Origin: Malania oleifera
Lineage: Eukaryota > Streptophyta > Magnoliopsida > Santalales > Ximeniaceae
Assembly (NCBI RefSeq): GCF_029873635.1
Contig: NC_080423.1
Location: 107,741,988-107,805,987 of the forward strand
Direction of reading: 5' to 3'
Length of the DNA stretch: 64,000 nucleotides
The notes below the pieces were generated by a model. The model worked only from the letters and a program-made list of their open reading frames with translations, ran no database searches and had not been told where the DNA came from. The translations under genes were made by a program, and so were the position numbers. This document shows positions 11,301 to 22,319 of the stretch, piece by piece; the stretch's first letter is position 1, and every line of letters starts with the position of its first letter.

Positions 11301-12792
11301 AGAGACTCGACATTGAATTGATCAAAAGTAATCCTCTGGTATGTATCGCCAGCCTAGTGGTACAACCTACTCTGCAGGAAAGAATAAAAGCTGGTCAGAA
11401 AGAAGATCCAGAATTAAAAGAGGTGATGGACAGAGTGCAGAGTGGTCATGGGGAGGAATTCTGCATTTCAGATGATGGAGCTTTACGGTTCCATTCCATA
11501 TTATGTGTTCCTTCTGATTCTGACATCGAGAAGACTATTTTGGAGGAGGCTCACAAATCTTTTTATATTGTTCATCCTGGAAGTACGAAAATGTACAGGG
11601 TTCTGCGAAAGTTTTACTGGTGGAGTGGTATGAAGAGGGAGATTGCCGAGTATGTAGCCCAGTGCTTGACGTGCTAGTAGGTAAAAGCTGAGCACCAGAG
11701 GCTAGCGGGTCGGTTGCAGCCGCTATTTATCCCAGAGTGGAAGTGGGATCATTATTCCATGGACTTCGTTTCAGGGCTTCCATCAACATCGCATGGCCAA
11801 AATGCGATTTGGGTGATAGTAGACTGATTGACTAAGTCCGCCCATTTCCTCCTTATCAAGATCAACTATCCCCTCAATCGATTGGCAGAGATTTACGTTC
11901 AGGAGATAGTTCGTTCTCATGGTGTGCCAGTATCCATAGTGTCAGATCGAGACCCGCGTTTCACGTCATGGTTATGGAGAAGCTTGTAGGATGCTTTAGG
12001 GTCTCAGCTATCGTTTAGCACGACATTCCATCCTCAGTCAGATGGGTAGACTGAGAGAACAATACAGATACTAGAAGATATGCTCCAAGCATGTGTATTA
12101 GATTTTGGGGGTAGAAGGACTCAGTTGATGTCGCAGGTAGAGTTCGCGTATAATAACAGTTATCAGTCCAGTATTGGCAAGCCACCATTTGAAGCACTGT
12201 ACGGTAGGAGATGTCGATCTCCTTTGTATTGGGAAGAGATGGGTGAGCGGAAAGTTGTGGGGCCAAAGCTGGTACAGCAAGCATAGGATAAAGTTTGGCT
12301 CATCAAGGATAGAATCAGTGTAGCTCAGAGCCGACATAAGAGTTATGCCGACAATCGCCACAGGAATTTGGAATTCGATGTAGGTGATCATGTATTTTTG
12401 AAGATAGTTCCGTTAAAAGGAGAGGTTTGGTAGGAAGGGCAAACTTATTCCTAGGTTTATCGGTCCGTTTGAGATTTTAGAGAAAGTGGGACCGGTGGCC
12501 TATAGGCTAGCTTTGCCACCTACACTATCCAAGATGCACGACGTATTCCACGTATCCATGTTAAGGAAATACGTCCTAGATCCTTCTCATATTATCAGGT
12601 ATGGTGAGTTGGAGCTCAGTGATTTCGTTAGTATATGAGGAGGTACTAGTGCAGATTATGGACCGAAAGGAACATGAACTACGTAATAAGAAGATTCCAC
12701 TGGTAAAGGTTTTATGGAGGAATTATGCAGTAGAAGAGGCTTCTTGGGAGCTCGAGGATCATATTAGACAGAAATACTCGCAATTATTCTAA
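8333..12792 (+). pseudogene. Ty3 chromovirus gag-pol polyprotein, disabled
   Basis: One frame can be followed from ATG 8333 to ~12420 and then in shifted frames to 12792. Domains in order: gag capsid (8570-8950); zinc knuckle CYRCGETGHVMRDF, whose last Cys is Phe (9269-9271); protease, whose catalytic Asp codon is TAT (9461-9463); RT with the FIDD active site at 10463-10474; RNase H (about 10890-11250); integrase with an HHCC zinc finger (about 11560-11675) and a DDE core; chromodomain with VKVLWRNYAVEEASW near the end. In-frame stops are at 8825, 9137, 10064, 10250, 10775, 10946, 11675, 11678, 11825, 11987, 12047 and 12284, with frameshifts near 12420 and 12620. Most stops are one C-to-T change from a conserved Gln or Arg codon. 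It is non-functional. Confidence 0.92.
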
Positions 12793-13046
12793 GAAGTTCA
12801 TACATAATTAAGAAATGTGAGTAAATATGTGATGTTTTCTTTGCTGGTACATGTAGTGTTTTAGGTAGTATGAGGTATTTTAATTTTGGGGGAATTTTCT
12901 TTTGATATATGCATTCTCTCAGGACTTGAGATGTAACAACGACATTCCTCTGCCATAAGTAAGGGCAAGTAATAAAATAAGTAGACCATTTTTTCTAATA
13001 AGGGATGATGAATTATGTGAATAGTAAATTTCGAGGACGAAATTTT

Positions 13047-13058
13047 ATGAGGGGAGAA
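13047..13058 (+). promoter_or_regulatory. Polypurine tract of the Tekay-like element
   Basis: TGAGGGGAGAA lies directly before the 3' LTR start (13059), in the position of the plus-strand primer. Confidence 0.75.
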
Positions 13059-15109
13059 TGTGACAACCCGAATAAAAATGGTATTTAAAATAACGAAGAA
13101 GAAGGGAAATTATCAGAGGCTTTGTCGACGAACACAGGGGATTCGTTGACAAAGGTATAAGAGGACCTCGTCGACGAAGGCCAGATTCATCAACAAGGAA
13201 ATACCGAGAAAGGTTTTGGAATAGTCTGAATTTCGTTGACAATGAGTGTATTTTGTCGATGGAATTATTGAAGGACTCATCGACGACATGACGTGGCTTG
13301 TCAACGAATCCAGTCCTATAAATATCAAAAACCCGGATTTAAACTTCAAAATTTAGAAAAATCTCACTCTCTCTCTCCCCCTACAGTTTCTCTCTCTTCT
13401 CTCTTCGATTCTGGCTTCATCGCTCGCCGGATCGACGATCTGAAGCCACCTTGATGCTCCTGGAGAAGTTCTCTGCATATCTTTCGGAGCGGATCGTCGG
13501 TGGAACTCCGTTGAAAATCATCCCTGGGTTGACTTATGGCTTTTTATGCCAAATTTGGTTTTGCCATAGTTGTAGGAAATGATATTTACGAAGAAATACT
13601 GATGTTTAATTCTGGAAGTTGTCGTTTTTAGGGCATTGATCAGGAAATCCTACTGTGTTAGACTGAGATTTTTAGAGGCTTTCTTAGTAGCCAGGTAAGG
13701 GAATAAACTAAAGCAGTTATTTTTTCATGCAAATTACCATTATTTCTCAGCAAATTGATTTTCAGAAAAACATGTATTATATATGCATATTATTGAGTAA
13801 ATGTATATTTGGGAAAATATTGTTGTATACAAGAATTACAATTTTAGATGGAACGTATAATTTAATTCAACATTGTGTGGCATGAGTATTATTTTTCATA
13901 AAATGTATTACGTTACGACAATTTTACGAATAAGCATGTTTTCAGTTTTACGTAATAATGCACTATATGATGATTTTGAAATACATGATAATTGATTTAT
14001 TTTCAGAATGATATGTATAAGATGTTCGGCACGAGGCCGTATTTATGAAATGTTCGGCACGAGGCCGTATTTATGAAGTGTTCAGCACGAGGCCGTATTT
14101 ATGAAATGTTCGGCACGAGGTCGTATTTATGAAATATTCGGCACGAGGCCGTGTTTGTGAAATGTTCGACACAAGGCCGTAATTATGAAATGTTGGGCAC
14201 GAGGCCGTATTTACGAAATTATGAAAAAAATGCTATAATATCATGTATTATATGTTATCAGAACCCGGATGTTGGTTTAGTTCAGTTTCAGGAGCTCGGT
14301 ACCATAGCTATATAGATCAAATATCTATGTTCAGACTTGTGCTAACCACCCCACGAGGGGGTGGGAGATGGATAGTCAATGTAGCTTTCAATGTAGAGTT
14401 GTAGATGTCCACCTGGCAATCCGGACCTGGGTGTGGCGGGCCCATCATACTTACAAACATTTTTGACTCAGCAGTGATTGGCCAGCCATTGTCGAGTCCT
14501 GCCTTCGGGATGCACAACCCGTCATAGGGGGTAATACATGACATTAGCTAACTATTCATCCTGGGTATGTTTTCAGTATTATCAGATATACTAGATGATT
14601 TACGAATGATATGTGTTACTAGAAAAATATGAAAGTATATGATAATTCAGTATATTATGACGAATGTTTACAGATATATGAAATGTATTGTATATGTATA
14701 ACTGCATTATATATTCATGTTGCCACACAACTGTATTTAGTTTATTTTCCCATTACTGAGATGTGTCTCACCCCTGAACTTAATTACCCTGAGAGACAGG
14801 CGGGTCGTGGCCATCGTTGAGTGAGTTGAGCTTCCCTGCTAGAAAGGTAAGCTTTAATCTAGGATCAAGAGATTTTTCTTGTAAGATCCTAGGTCTATTT
14901 TGATGTTTTGGAGATTGTATTCAAATACTGTATTTTGGGAATGTAGTAGACTCTGGTATTATGTAATTAATGGTTTGATGGATGTAATTTATTCTTATTG
15001 CTGCTTAGGTTTTCGCTGTTTATGTCGAGCTATCCCGGCTACCCACGGGTTCAGGTTGATGTTATTATTATTTATGTTTATTATGTGATAAGTTAAGTAG
15101 GTCGTTACA
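13059..15109 (+). repeat. 3' LTR of the Tekay-like element
   Basis: 2051 bp from TGTGACAACCCG to CGTTACA, followed by AGTAA. It carries the same U3 palindromes (several decayed to TG/CA), the TATA box at 13317-13324 and a seven-unit minisatellite. Confidence 0.92.
14018..14213. repeat. 28-bp minisatellite in the 3' LTR, 7 units
   Basis: Same unit as at 6946-7112 with one extra copy, plus private substitutions such as TTCAGC and TTCGACACAA. Confidence 0.85.
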
Positions 15110-15114
15110 AGTAA
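15110..15114. repeat. Target-site duplication AGTAA (right)
   Basis: Matches 5974-5978 and is followed by ACATGTAACCATAT, which continues the interrupted CACTA repeat unit. Confidence 0.9.
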
Positions 15115-15444
15115 TACATGTAACCATATCTTAAATTCAGAATTTAAATAAAAATTGTTATCTCGAGTCATATGATAATATGCTCGTTGAAAATCTTTTA
15201 AATGACTTAAACATATCCTGAAAAATCGATGTGAGACCCAAATAGAGCATGACAAGAACACATCTCATGTCAATCTCACCCACATAAGATATGAATATGA
15301 TTTGCCACTATCGTACTATATACAAAATAACATGCCTCTGAATCATCTGATTCACTCCTCTCGTATCATGTAAGATCTATACCCATATAAGTATAAAAAC
15401 ATAATTTAACATGAAACTCAATTTGTGATCATAATACCTTATAA

Positions 15445-16825
15445 TTAATTAGAGGAGCCACCTGCATCATCTGGTCTAGATCGACGCATCCTTTCCTTTA
15501 ACTGCGTTTGCCTATCCATCATGGCTTGCATCTGGGCTCGAAAGAGGGAGACCTCCGATCTCAATTCCGCGTTCTCCATTTCCATCATCTGCATTAGTCG
15601 AGCGATATCTTGCTTATCATACTTGGCCTCTCGACTCTGTCGTTCCATCTCTGCATGAGCCACCGCACCCATGGATGATGATGTTGTTGGGGCGATGTAA
15701 CCACTTCCAAGACCTTTCACCTAGCCCCCCGCTCGTTGCCCAAGAACTTGGGAAGTGATCTCGAAATCTATCATGTGCTGACTCCCATCTGAAACAGGTG
15801 CATCCCTCAGCTCGACCATCCATGCCTAATTTCAATCATGAAAATGATAAAAAGGAATAAGTAAGACTACAACTTTGATATTTTGAATAAAGTAATAAAC
15901 TAAATCTTTTGTTTCACTTACATGTCTGTCATGCGCACCCTCGCACCACTCCCCTAATCGTCGTTGGTGTGTTCTCTGATACAAATCCTGCAGCAACTCC
16001 TCTGCGCCAGTCTCGGGATCATGTTACATTATCATATAAGACGTCATTAGTATTATGTCATGTAATGGTCATATAATTTTATATATAGTAATTACCTGGC
16101 GATAATTTACGAATAGCCTCAATCCACCGCAATGCGTCGTAGGGAGTTTGCTGCGATTCTCAGCATTTGTTTCATATATGGCCTATAAGGAAGATGTAAT
16201 GACGACTTATTAGCGACATCGTTGTGAAAAATTAGTGATTATAATACAACCACATCACCTGATAGCGCGGGTCGTGGAAATGGTGACACACCACGTCCTA
16301 ATCCTCTTGGGATATCTTATCGTATGGCCGCGCTTCTGCTTCATCTCCCATCACTCGAAAATGCTCGCGCATTTTCGAGCGATAGCTCTTAAATTTATTA
16401 CACAATTGGACATCGACCGCCCTCCTCAGATGATCATCCTCGAGGATGTCCATATCAAACTCCTCCTGCATATATACATAATACAATTACAACGTTAGAC
16501 GGTTGTTAATTGGCTAGTATATTAAAAGTAAAAAAACATTTAAATTAAAAATGGCTTTATAGGGTTTCGGAACTTACTAAAATGCGCATGTAAAGAACCA
16601 TGCGCTGCTCCTAAGTCACCTACGGCGAGCTAAATACGATGACTGGAGCATACTATCGACATATAATGCTGAGCTCCCTCGTCCACGCGGTACACCAATA
16701 GTTTAACAGGGCGGTGTATCCTGGAGGAACGTCGATCTGCATCCGCTGTTTAGTCCTATCCAAATGCTTCTTCAGCGACATATTCTTCGTTGCACCACGG
16801 CCTGACCTGACCGTGGACGTAGATG
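15445..16825 (-). pseudogene. EnSpm-associated plant transposase gene (Transposase_24/Ptta type), five exons
   Basis: Exons on the minus strand: 16825-16578, 16465-16259, 16182-16096, 16011-15922, 15825-15445. All four introns have GT-AG borders and the internal junctions keep phase 0. Recognisable segments are IDVPPGYTALLNYW, then KFKSYRSKMREHFRV with EARPYDKISQED, then YETNAENRSKLPTTHCGG, then LYQRTHQRRLGEWCEGAHDR, and a coiled-coil C-terminus ending SRPDDAGGSSN. This order is typical of the En/Spm accessory protein family. In-frame TAG codons occur three times in exon 1, at 16298-16300 in exon 2 and at 15721-15723 in exon 5; at least two replace expected Trp. The start codon is not defined. 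It probably bound element DNA; it is now dead. Confidence 0.8.
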
Positions 16826-18894
16826 CTGAAAGTAGATTTAATTTAAGAACAACATTATAATCATACACGTGAATTGGCAAAGCGTGAACGATGACAATAA
16901 TGTAAATACAACTTCCTGAACTGTCCATATTAAACAATCCAAGAATGGATGAAATACAAACAGTACTAATCGTAAGTGAAACAAATAATTAACATGTTCA
17001 AGTGATTATTAGTCAACATAGTATGACTAATAATTAATTGAAATACAACAATTGATTTGTCTCACATGTACGATTAGGAATGAATGTATAGTAACCGTTC
17101 TTGGACGGGTCTAAGCTTCAATGAATACATGGAATGACAATAATTAATTTGGCATTTTACTTTATATTCCATTTAGTTCTTGACCTTTCACTGTACACTT
17201 ACGATTGTTGTTCTTAGCCAAGTTTTTTTATTATCAATTATAAGCCTAAGATCGTTTCTTTTCTTACGAATTTCAACACGTGAGAGATGCGAGTTAGAAT
17301 GACTTTAAATTTTAACTGATCATGCATATATTTCTTTGTATATAGTTTTATTATGGACAAACTTTAACGAAATTTTGGAAGCATGCCGTCTATAAATTAA
17401 ACATTTCCCAAGAAATTCTTGCACTAAAACTTTATAGATTCAAGCAAACAAATCACAATAATATGCATCATGCAGATACCAGTGAGTTTGAGTATGTAAG
17501 AACCTAATTCCACTACAGCATGCAATTCACAATGTATTGCATCAGCCATGCAGTTGGCATTCAACACAAGCATATTTGAAAGGTATTAATACATTTAAAT
17601 GAAGTGCTAATGGGGGTTGTAAACTGGAATAAAGAAGTTTGCCTTGAAACTACTTGGCAGGGCTCCATTTTCAATCCATGTCAATGCCTATTTTACTTTC
17701 TTTCCTTAGTTGTTCATCTCTTACCTTGAAGTTGCTCCTGTATTAGGTCATGCATTCATTTTGGAACCTCAATAATACTCTCTTCTTGTAGAGCAGCTAC
17801 TTTCATTAAAACAAATTTCATTTTTCCTCAAGTTAGATTCAAACTCTTAGTGAGACACTTTCGCTTGCAGAATAGCTTATACTTCATGTTCATGTGCATA
17901 GTTCACCTCTAGAATTTAGATCAGCACAAAAAATGGGAAATCTCATCCATGCTTTAATTCTCAAATTTAGATATTTATGGATTCAAATAAAATTAAATAT
18001 AAGTTTGTATTATGTTTTATTGAAACTCACACAAATCCATATTTAAAGTCTGAATTTTTTGCAAAAATGAATAAAAAATTTTTTATTGCAAATTTAAACA
18101 ATATAATGAAAAAGAAAAATAAATGAAAACTATGAGTTCAAAGTAAGTTAAAAAAAAACATCAATGATTATACTAAGGATACAAACTTCAACCAATTTTT
18201 ATTTATAAGACGACAACCATAAAAACTAGAAATTATCATATTAGGAAGAAAATCTTGAACCAATTTTTATTGACAAGGCATATTTTTAAGTTACAAATAA
18301 TAATTAATATTTTTTTTTGAGTAAAAAAAATTAAAATTTTTGTGAGTTATTTAATATTACAGTTAACACAATAAACTATAAATTTCAACTATTGATTAAT
18401 AATAATTTAAGTTATAAAATGAAATCTTACAAGTGACTGACCTTCAAATACAACTGCATGAGGATATATATTCCTTTCTTATTACATGTTAAATGAAATA
18501 ATTATAATATATACATATATAATGTAAATACTTAGTCTTAATAAACAAAAAAATTTATAATGTATTATTAAGTAGGAGCAGCTTACTTAAATATACATAA
18601 TTAAGACTATGTATTACTATTAAAAATTAAAAAATAAAGTGATAATGTATTTTTGAAAGCAGAAAATTTGAGTTTAAATGTAGATTTCTATAGATTAAAA
18701 TAACTCCATACAAAAACTAAATTCTGTCTAAATCTAAGCAAACCAATTAAAAATTTTCCCTGCTCCCAAAAACATGGTTAGGGATTGACTATTTAAAAAA
18801 CAAGAGAGAACCCATAATAGAGATCCTAGAAATTTAATATATTGTTGAGGTTCCAGCCAAAATAAAAATAAAAATAAACAAAGAAGAAAGACAA
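16826..18894. other. CACTA internal sequence, no gene called
   Basis: Upstream (on the minus strand) of the transposon gene. AT-rich with only chance ORFs. 17336-17600 is a diverged relative of the 624-bp unit found at 4861-5978. Further 5' exons may exist but cannot be supported. Confidence 0.45.
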
Positions 18895-19197
18895 GGGGAC
18901 AAACCTAAGATGTTCGGCGAGAAGCTAAGGCTGTCAGTCGATTGGGAACAGCAGGAGCTAGATTGGGAAAGGGGTTCAACGGGGGTCGCAGCGGGAGACT
19001 GGGAGAGGGCGTACCAAGCCGTTAGTCGCTAGGGCTCCGACGAAGCCTGCGATGTCCGGTGAACAGGGCACACTAGGCCAAGAGAGAGCAACAGGAGACT
19101 GGGAGAGACGATCGCGCGCGAGAGCAGGAGGGGAAGAGGAGGAGCCAGGAGAAGGAGGGAAAATATCCCGCGGATAGGGATAAGAGATTTTGGGCAT
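18895..19197 (-). other. GC-rich block inside the right CACTA end, probable leader
   Basis: A sharply GC-richer stretch lies just inside the right subterminal repeats, upstream of the minus-strand gene. CACTA elements often have a GC-rich first exon or leader there. An ORF of 81 codons on the minus strand (Pro/Ser-rich) is not convincing as protein. Confidence 0.4.
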
Positions 19198-20166
19198 TAG
19201 TGACAGTTTCAAAACCGTCACTATTATTCTCCGTCTATTTTTTTTTTTTTAAATGACATAGCATTAGTGACAGTTCACAATTCGTCACTAATAATGGCCT
19301 AGTAGTGATGAATTTAGAAATTAGTCACTAATAAGGGACCAATGGTGACGAATTTATAAATTCGTCACTAATATTCTAAACTTAATTTTTTTTATTTTTT
19401 TTAAAAAAGGAAGTATTAGTGACGAATCTAAAAATTCGTCACTATTGGTTCCTTATTAGTGACGAATATACAACATCGTCACTAATACTCTGAATTGAAA
19501 TTTTTTTTATTTGTTTTAAAAAAAAAAGAATTATTAGTGATGGTTCTCAAATCTGTCACTAATAAGGGACCAATAGTGACGAATTCATAAATTTGCCACT
19601 CTGAACTTAAAATTTTTAATTTTTTTAAAACAAGAAGTATTAGTGACGGTTCTCGAATCCGTCACTAATAGAGGCCAATAGTGACGAATTTACAAATTCG
19701 TCACTAATACTCTGTACTCAAATTTTTTTTATTTTTTTTAAAAAAAATGAAGTTTTAGTAACGATTGTCAAATCTGTCACTAATAATGACCAATAGTGAC
19801 GGATTTTGAAATTCGTCACTAATACTCTGACCTAATACCCTTAACTAAATTTTTTTTATATATTTATAAATATTAGCAGTGACGGTTGTTTAATCGTCAC
19901 TGATAAGTGACTTTTAGTGACGAATTTAATCTGTCACTAATACCATAGAATCGTTGCTAATATTTTTCCGAAAGAATTTTCGCGCTAAAATTGTTTATCG
20001 CGCGATTTTTAGTGACGAAAGTATTAGTGACGGCTACTAAAACAGTCACTAATGCTTACACTATTAATGATGGTTCTGAAGAACCGTGACTAATACAACA
20101 CTATTAGTGACGGTTTTAAAAACGTCACTAATACTTTCGTCACTAAAAACCTGTTTTTTTGTAGTA
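19198..20166. repeat. Right subterminal repeats and terminus of the CACTA element
   Basis: About 20 units of TTAGTGACGAATTT, TTAGTGACGGTT and their inverses, often paired as palindromes around an AT core, separated by T- and A-runs. The array ends in CTGTTTTTTTGTAGTA at 20166. The unit order and spacing match 27541-27804. Confidence 0.75.
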
Positions 20167-20851
20167 TATTGCGATTGTTTGAATCAACTTGCTTAGCATA
20201 TTTGAAACTCTGATATGATTTTGTGTTATTCACATATTGTGTTTCAAATTTTGCTTTGATATACACTCTAGATCTGAACTGATAATTTATACTTGATTGA
20301 GTGTTTAGCACACATTAGAGCACTAAACATATTTACATATCATTCGTGCTTGCAATATTGATTGAGCTATATTGGTGCACATATTTGCTTGTGTAGAAGC
20401 ATATTTACGTGTACAAACTTTATACACATTGGTTGTTCTAGACACGGGCCTAAAGAGGGAGACTAGTTCTGTCAAATAGCCTCGAACTGGCTTAGATCCG
20501 TTTAGGAAAGTTAGGTGCGTCATCCTATTAAGACGTGTTGGTTGAGGTCAGCCCCTTGAATTGACCTGGTTTGTTTAGGTGCTGCTCCACCCGTTTAAGT
20601 GAGCATTATAGTGGTAATCCTTATGCTGGTGTGGCCAAGGTGGAGACATAGGCAATTTGACTGAACCTTGATAACATATTGCGTTTACAGTTTACTTTTT
20701 GCACCTTACTTTTACTGCACGTGTATGTTTATCTGTTGATTGCGTAGACTGACCCTAGGCTATATTACACTGTTAATAAAACTAGTTAACTTAAGCGATA
20801 AATTTTAAATACCCAATTCACCCTACTCTTGGGATTGCACCAAAGCTAACA
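20167..20851 (+). mobile_element. Copia-type solo LTR, right part
   Basis: Continues the LTR begun at 2081. Its last bases, CCCAATTCACCC then CTCTTGGGATTGC and AAAGCTAACA, are the usual ending of this LTR class. The LTR ends at 20851 and is followed by TGATC, matching the left duplication. Confidence 0.7.
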
Positions 20852-20856
20852 TGATC
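20852..20856. repeat. Target-site duplication TGATC (right)
   Basis: Second copy of the 5-bp duplication described at 2076-2080. Confidence 0.85.
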
Positions 20857-21141
20857 TATTAGTTGACTAGACTAGATAATAGGCAAACTTGCTTAATTTA
20901 AAAAATTAATTACTTGATTTTAGATAATAAATAATATGTCTTAAAAATAACGAAGAATTTATTCAATAATAGTACAAGAAACGTAAATATTTAAAATTTT
21001 AAATATCACATGTGATTGTTAATTAGAAATTAAGGATCAACCTTCCCAAAGACACATGCTTCCATGTGGCGACCAAAAATTTTGATATATGTACGGAAAT
21101 ATAAGAGAGAACTTTTAACTCATTATTATTTTTAAATATTT
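20857..21141. other. No recognisable feature
   Basis: AT-rich host flank with no ORF or terminus identified. Confidence 0.5.
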
Positions 21142-21375
21142 CAAAAAAAACTTAACATTTAAAATTTATCAATAAAAATTATTTGTAAAAATAAATATCT
21201 TTTAATATTGTAAATGTATCAAACAATAAGTAATTTGAAACTTTTATTTATACTATTGAATTTTTGAAATATCTCAATAAGAGGAGAGAGAGCTATAAGG
21301 AGATCCATCCCCTTTACATGTCATAAAAATGTGTGAGACAACTATAGATTGTGTTATAATTATTGCCATTACAAT
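21142..21375. repeat. 234-bp direct repeat, left copy
   Basis: Runs from CAAAAAAAACTTAAC to TTGCCATTACAAT and recurs at 27805-28037 in the same orientation with few differences. The two copies enclose the LINE and the second CACTA remnant. Confidence 0.85.
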
Positions 21376-21409
21376 GTCCGTAGTAAATTCTCATTTTTTT
21401 TTTTTACAC

Positions 21410-22310
21410 CCTTTCCTCCAACTCTTGAATAAAACCACCAACACGCCCAAAAGTCTATTTATTCCACACCCTAAGTCTTTATTTTAACCTTTTCAATTTA
21501 CCTACCAATTTACACAATCCTAAATCCGCCACAATGTGTTCTCTCCAAGATGATTCAACCATTTCCAAAAAATCCCCATGCGACGTCCATATGTTTTGAA
21601 ACGTAAAAGGCGCTAGCCCATACCTCTCCATACTCGCACACGGCTATAAAATGATAGAAGAATGATCTGAAGTATTTCTTTTCAACAAAGACGTCTTAGC
21701 TTCATCATATTTTATAGAAAAAACAGTATTAATCAGCACCCTGTCCAGTTTTGCCCAACTTCTCATCAGACCTTGTTGGCCGTTACACCATGAATGAAAA
21801 TTGACTTTCTTCGAATTTGAGGTCCAATAAACCTTATCTATTAATACAACCATTGAATTCAGCCATAGACGAACCCAAGCGAGGTCTACCTCCAACCCTT
21901 TCCTCATCTGACCGAATTACATTAAATACCCCATAACAACTTAAGCCACATCAAAACTCGACAGCACCTGAAGTTGTTCCCATAAATCTCTTCTCTCAAT
22001 ATAATAACATTTAGCATATATAAAAGTAAGAAGCAAAGATCCTCTATCCTCTGTTAACAAAACTGTCACACATTGATTAGAGGCACCCACCCAATCAACT
22101 TGAACATCCTCTTTCTAGAACAGTCAAATCTTTCCACCTTCCTCTACATTAGAGCAAAAGTTAGTAAATTGCAAATACATCGCCCACCTTCTTATCTTTT
22201 CTATATCTTGAAAAGGTTTCGAAACTGCCAAAATTGAAACTTTCTGATCTTTCACAATTTGTTTCAATTTCTCTTTGACGTGCCCAACCCTCTTAAATTC
22301 CAAAACATAA
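21410..22310 (-). pseudogene. L1 ORF2 endonuclease domain, 3'-truncated
   Basis: AP-endonuclease-type sequence with FIYAKCYYIERRDLW, LDRVLINTVF and the C-terminal TSDHSSIIL (the SDH motif), followed by the linker that precedes RT (IWTSHGDFLEMVESSW). Several in-frame stops are present, including one where Trp is expected in a 'KIW' context. It would nick target DNA for target-primed reverse transcription. RT and RNase H are absent and a poly(A) tail follows. Confidence 0.7.
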
Positions 22311-22319
22311 TTTTTTCCA

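Larger units (their letters stand above)
5979..15109 (+). mobile_element. Complete Tekay-like Ty3 chromovirus, 9.1 kb
   Basis: Structure in order: 5' LTR (5979-8016), PBS (8020), a single gag-pol reading frame with many stops (8333-12792), PPT (13047-13058), 3' LTR (13059-15109), with the 5-bp duplication AGTAA on each side. LTR termini are TGTGACAACC and GTTACA. Long LTRs, a single-frame gag-pol and a C-terminal chromodomain fit the Tekay/Del lineage. All enzymatic domains are broken by stops, so it cannot move by itself. As it interrupts the CACTA, it is the youngest insertion in this nest. Confidence 0.92.
3311..20166 (-). mobile_element. CACTA/EnSpm-type DNA transposon, invaded by a Ty3 element
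   Basis: Both ends carry arrays of TAGTGACG/CGTCACTA subterminal repeats (3325-3640 and 19198-20150). The right end, read inward, is TACTACAAAAAAACAGG followed by TTTTTAGTGACG, a CACTA terminus with its first C changed to T. The left end keeps CAAAAAAACC and TTTAGTGACG but not the CACTA bases. Its gene (15445-16825) reads from right to left. Removing the 9.1-kb Ty3 insertion leaves ~7.7 kb. No CACTA transposase is present, so it was non-autonomous or has lost that gene. It sits inside the solo LTR. Confidence 0.7.

Noticed and set aside
18976..19221. 81-codon Pro/Ser-rich ORF near the right CACTA end
   Set aside because: It runs into the subterminal repeats and has no relatives that I recognise; treated as GC-rich leader sequence.
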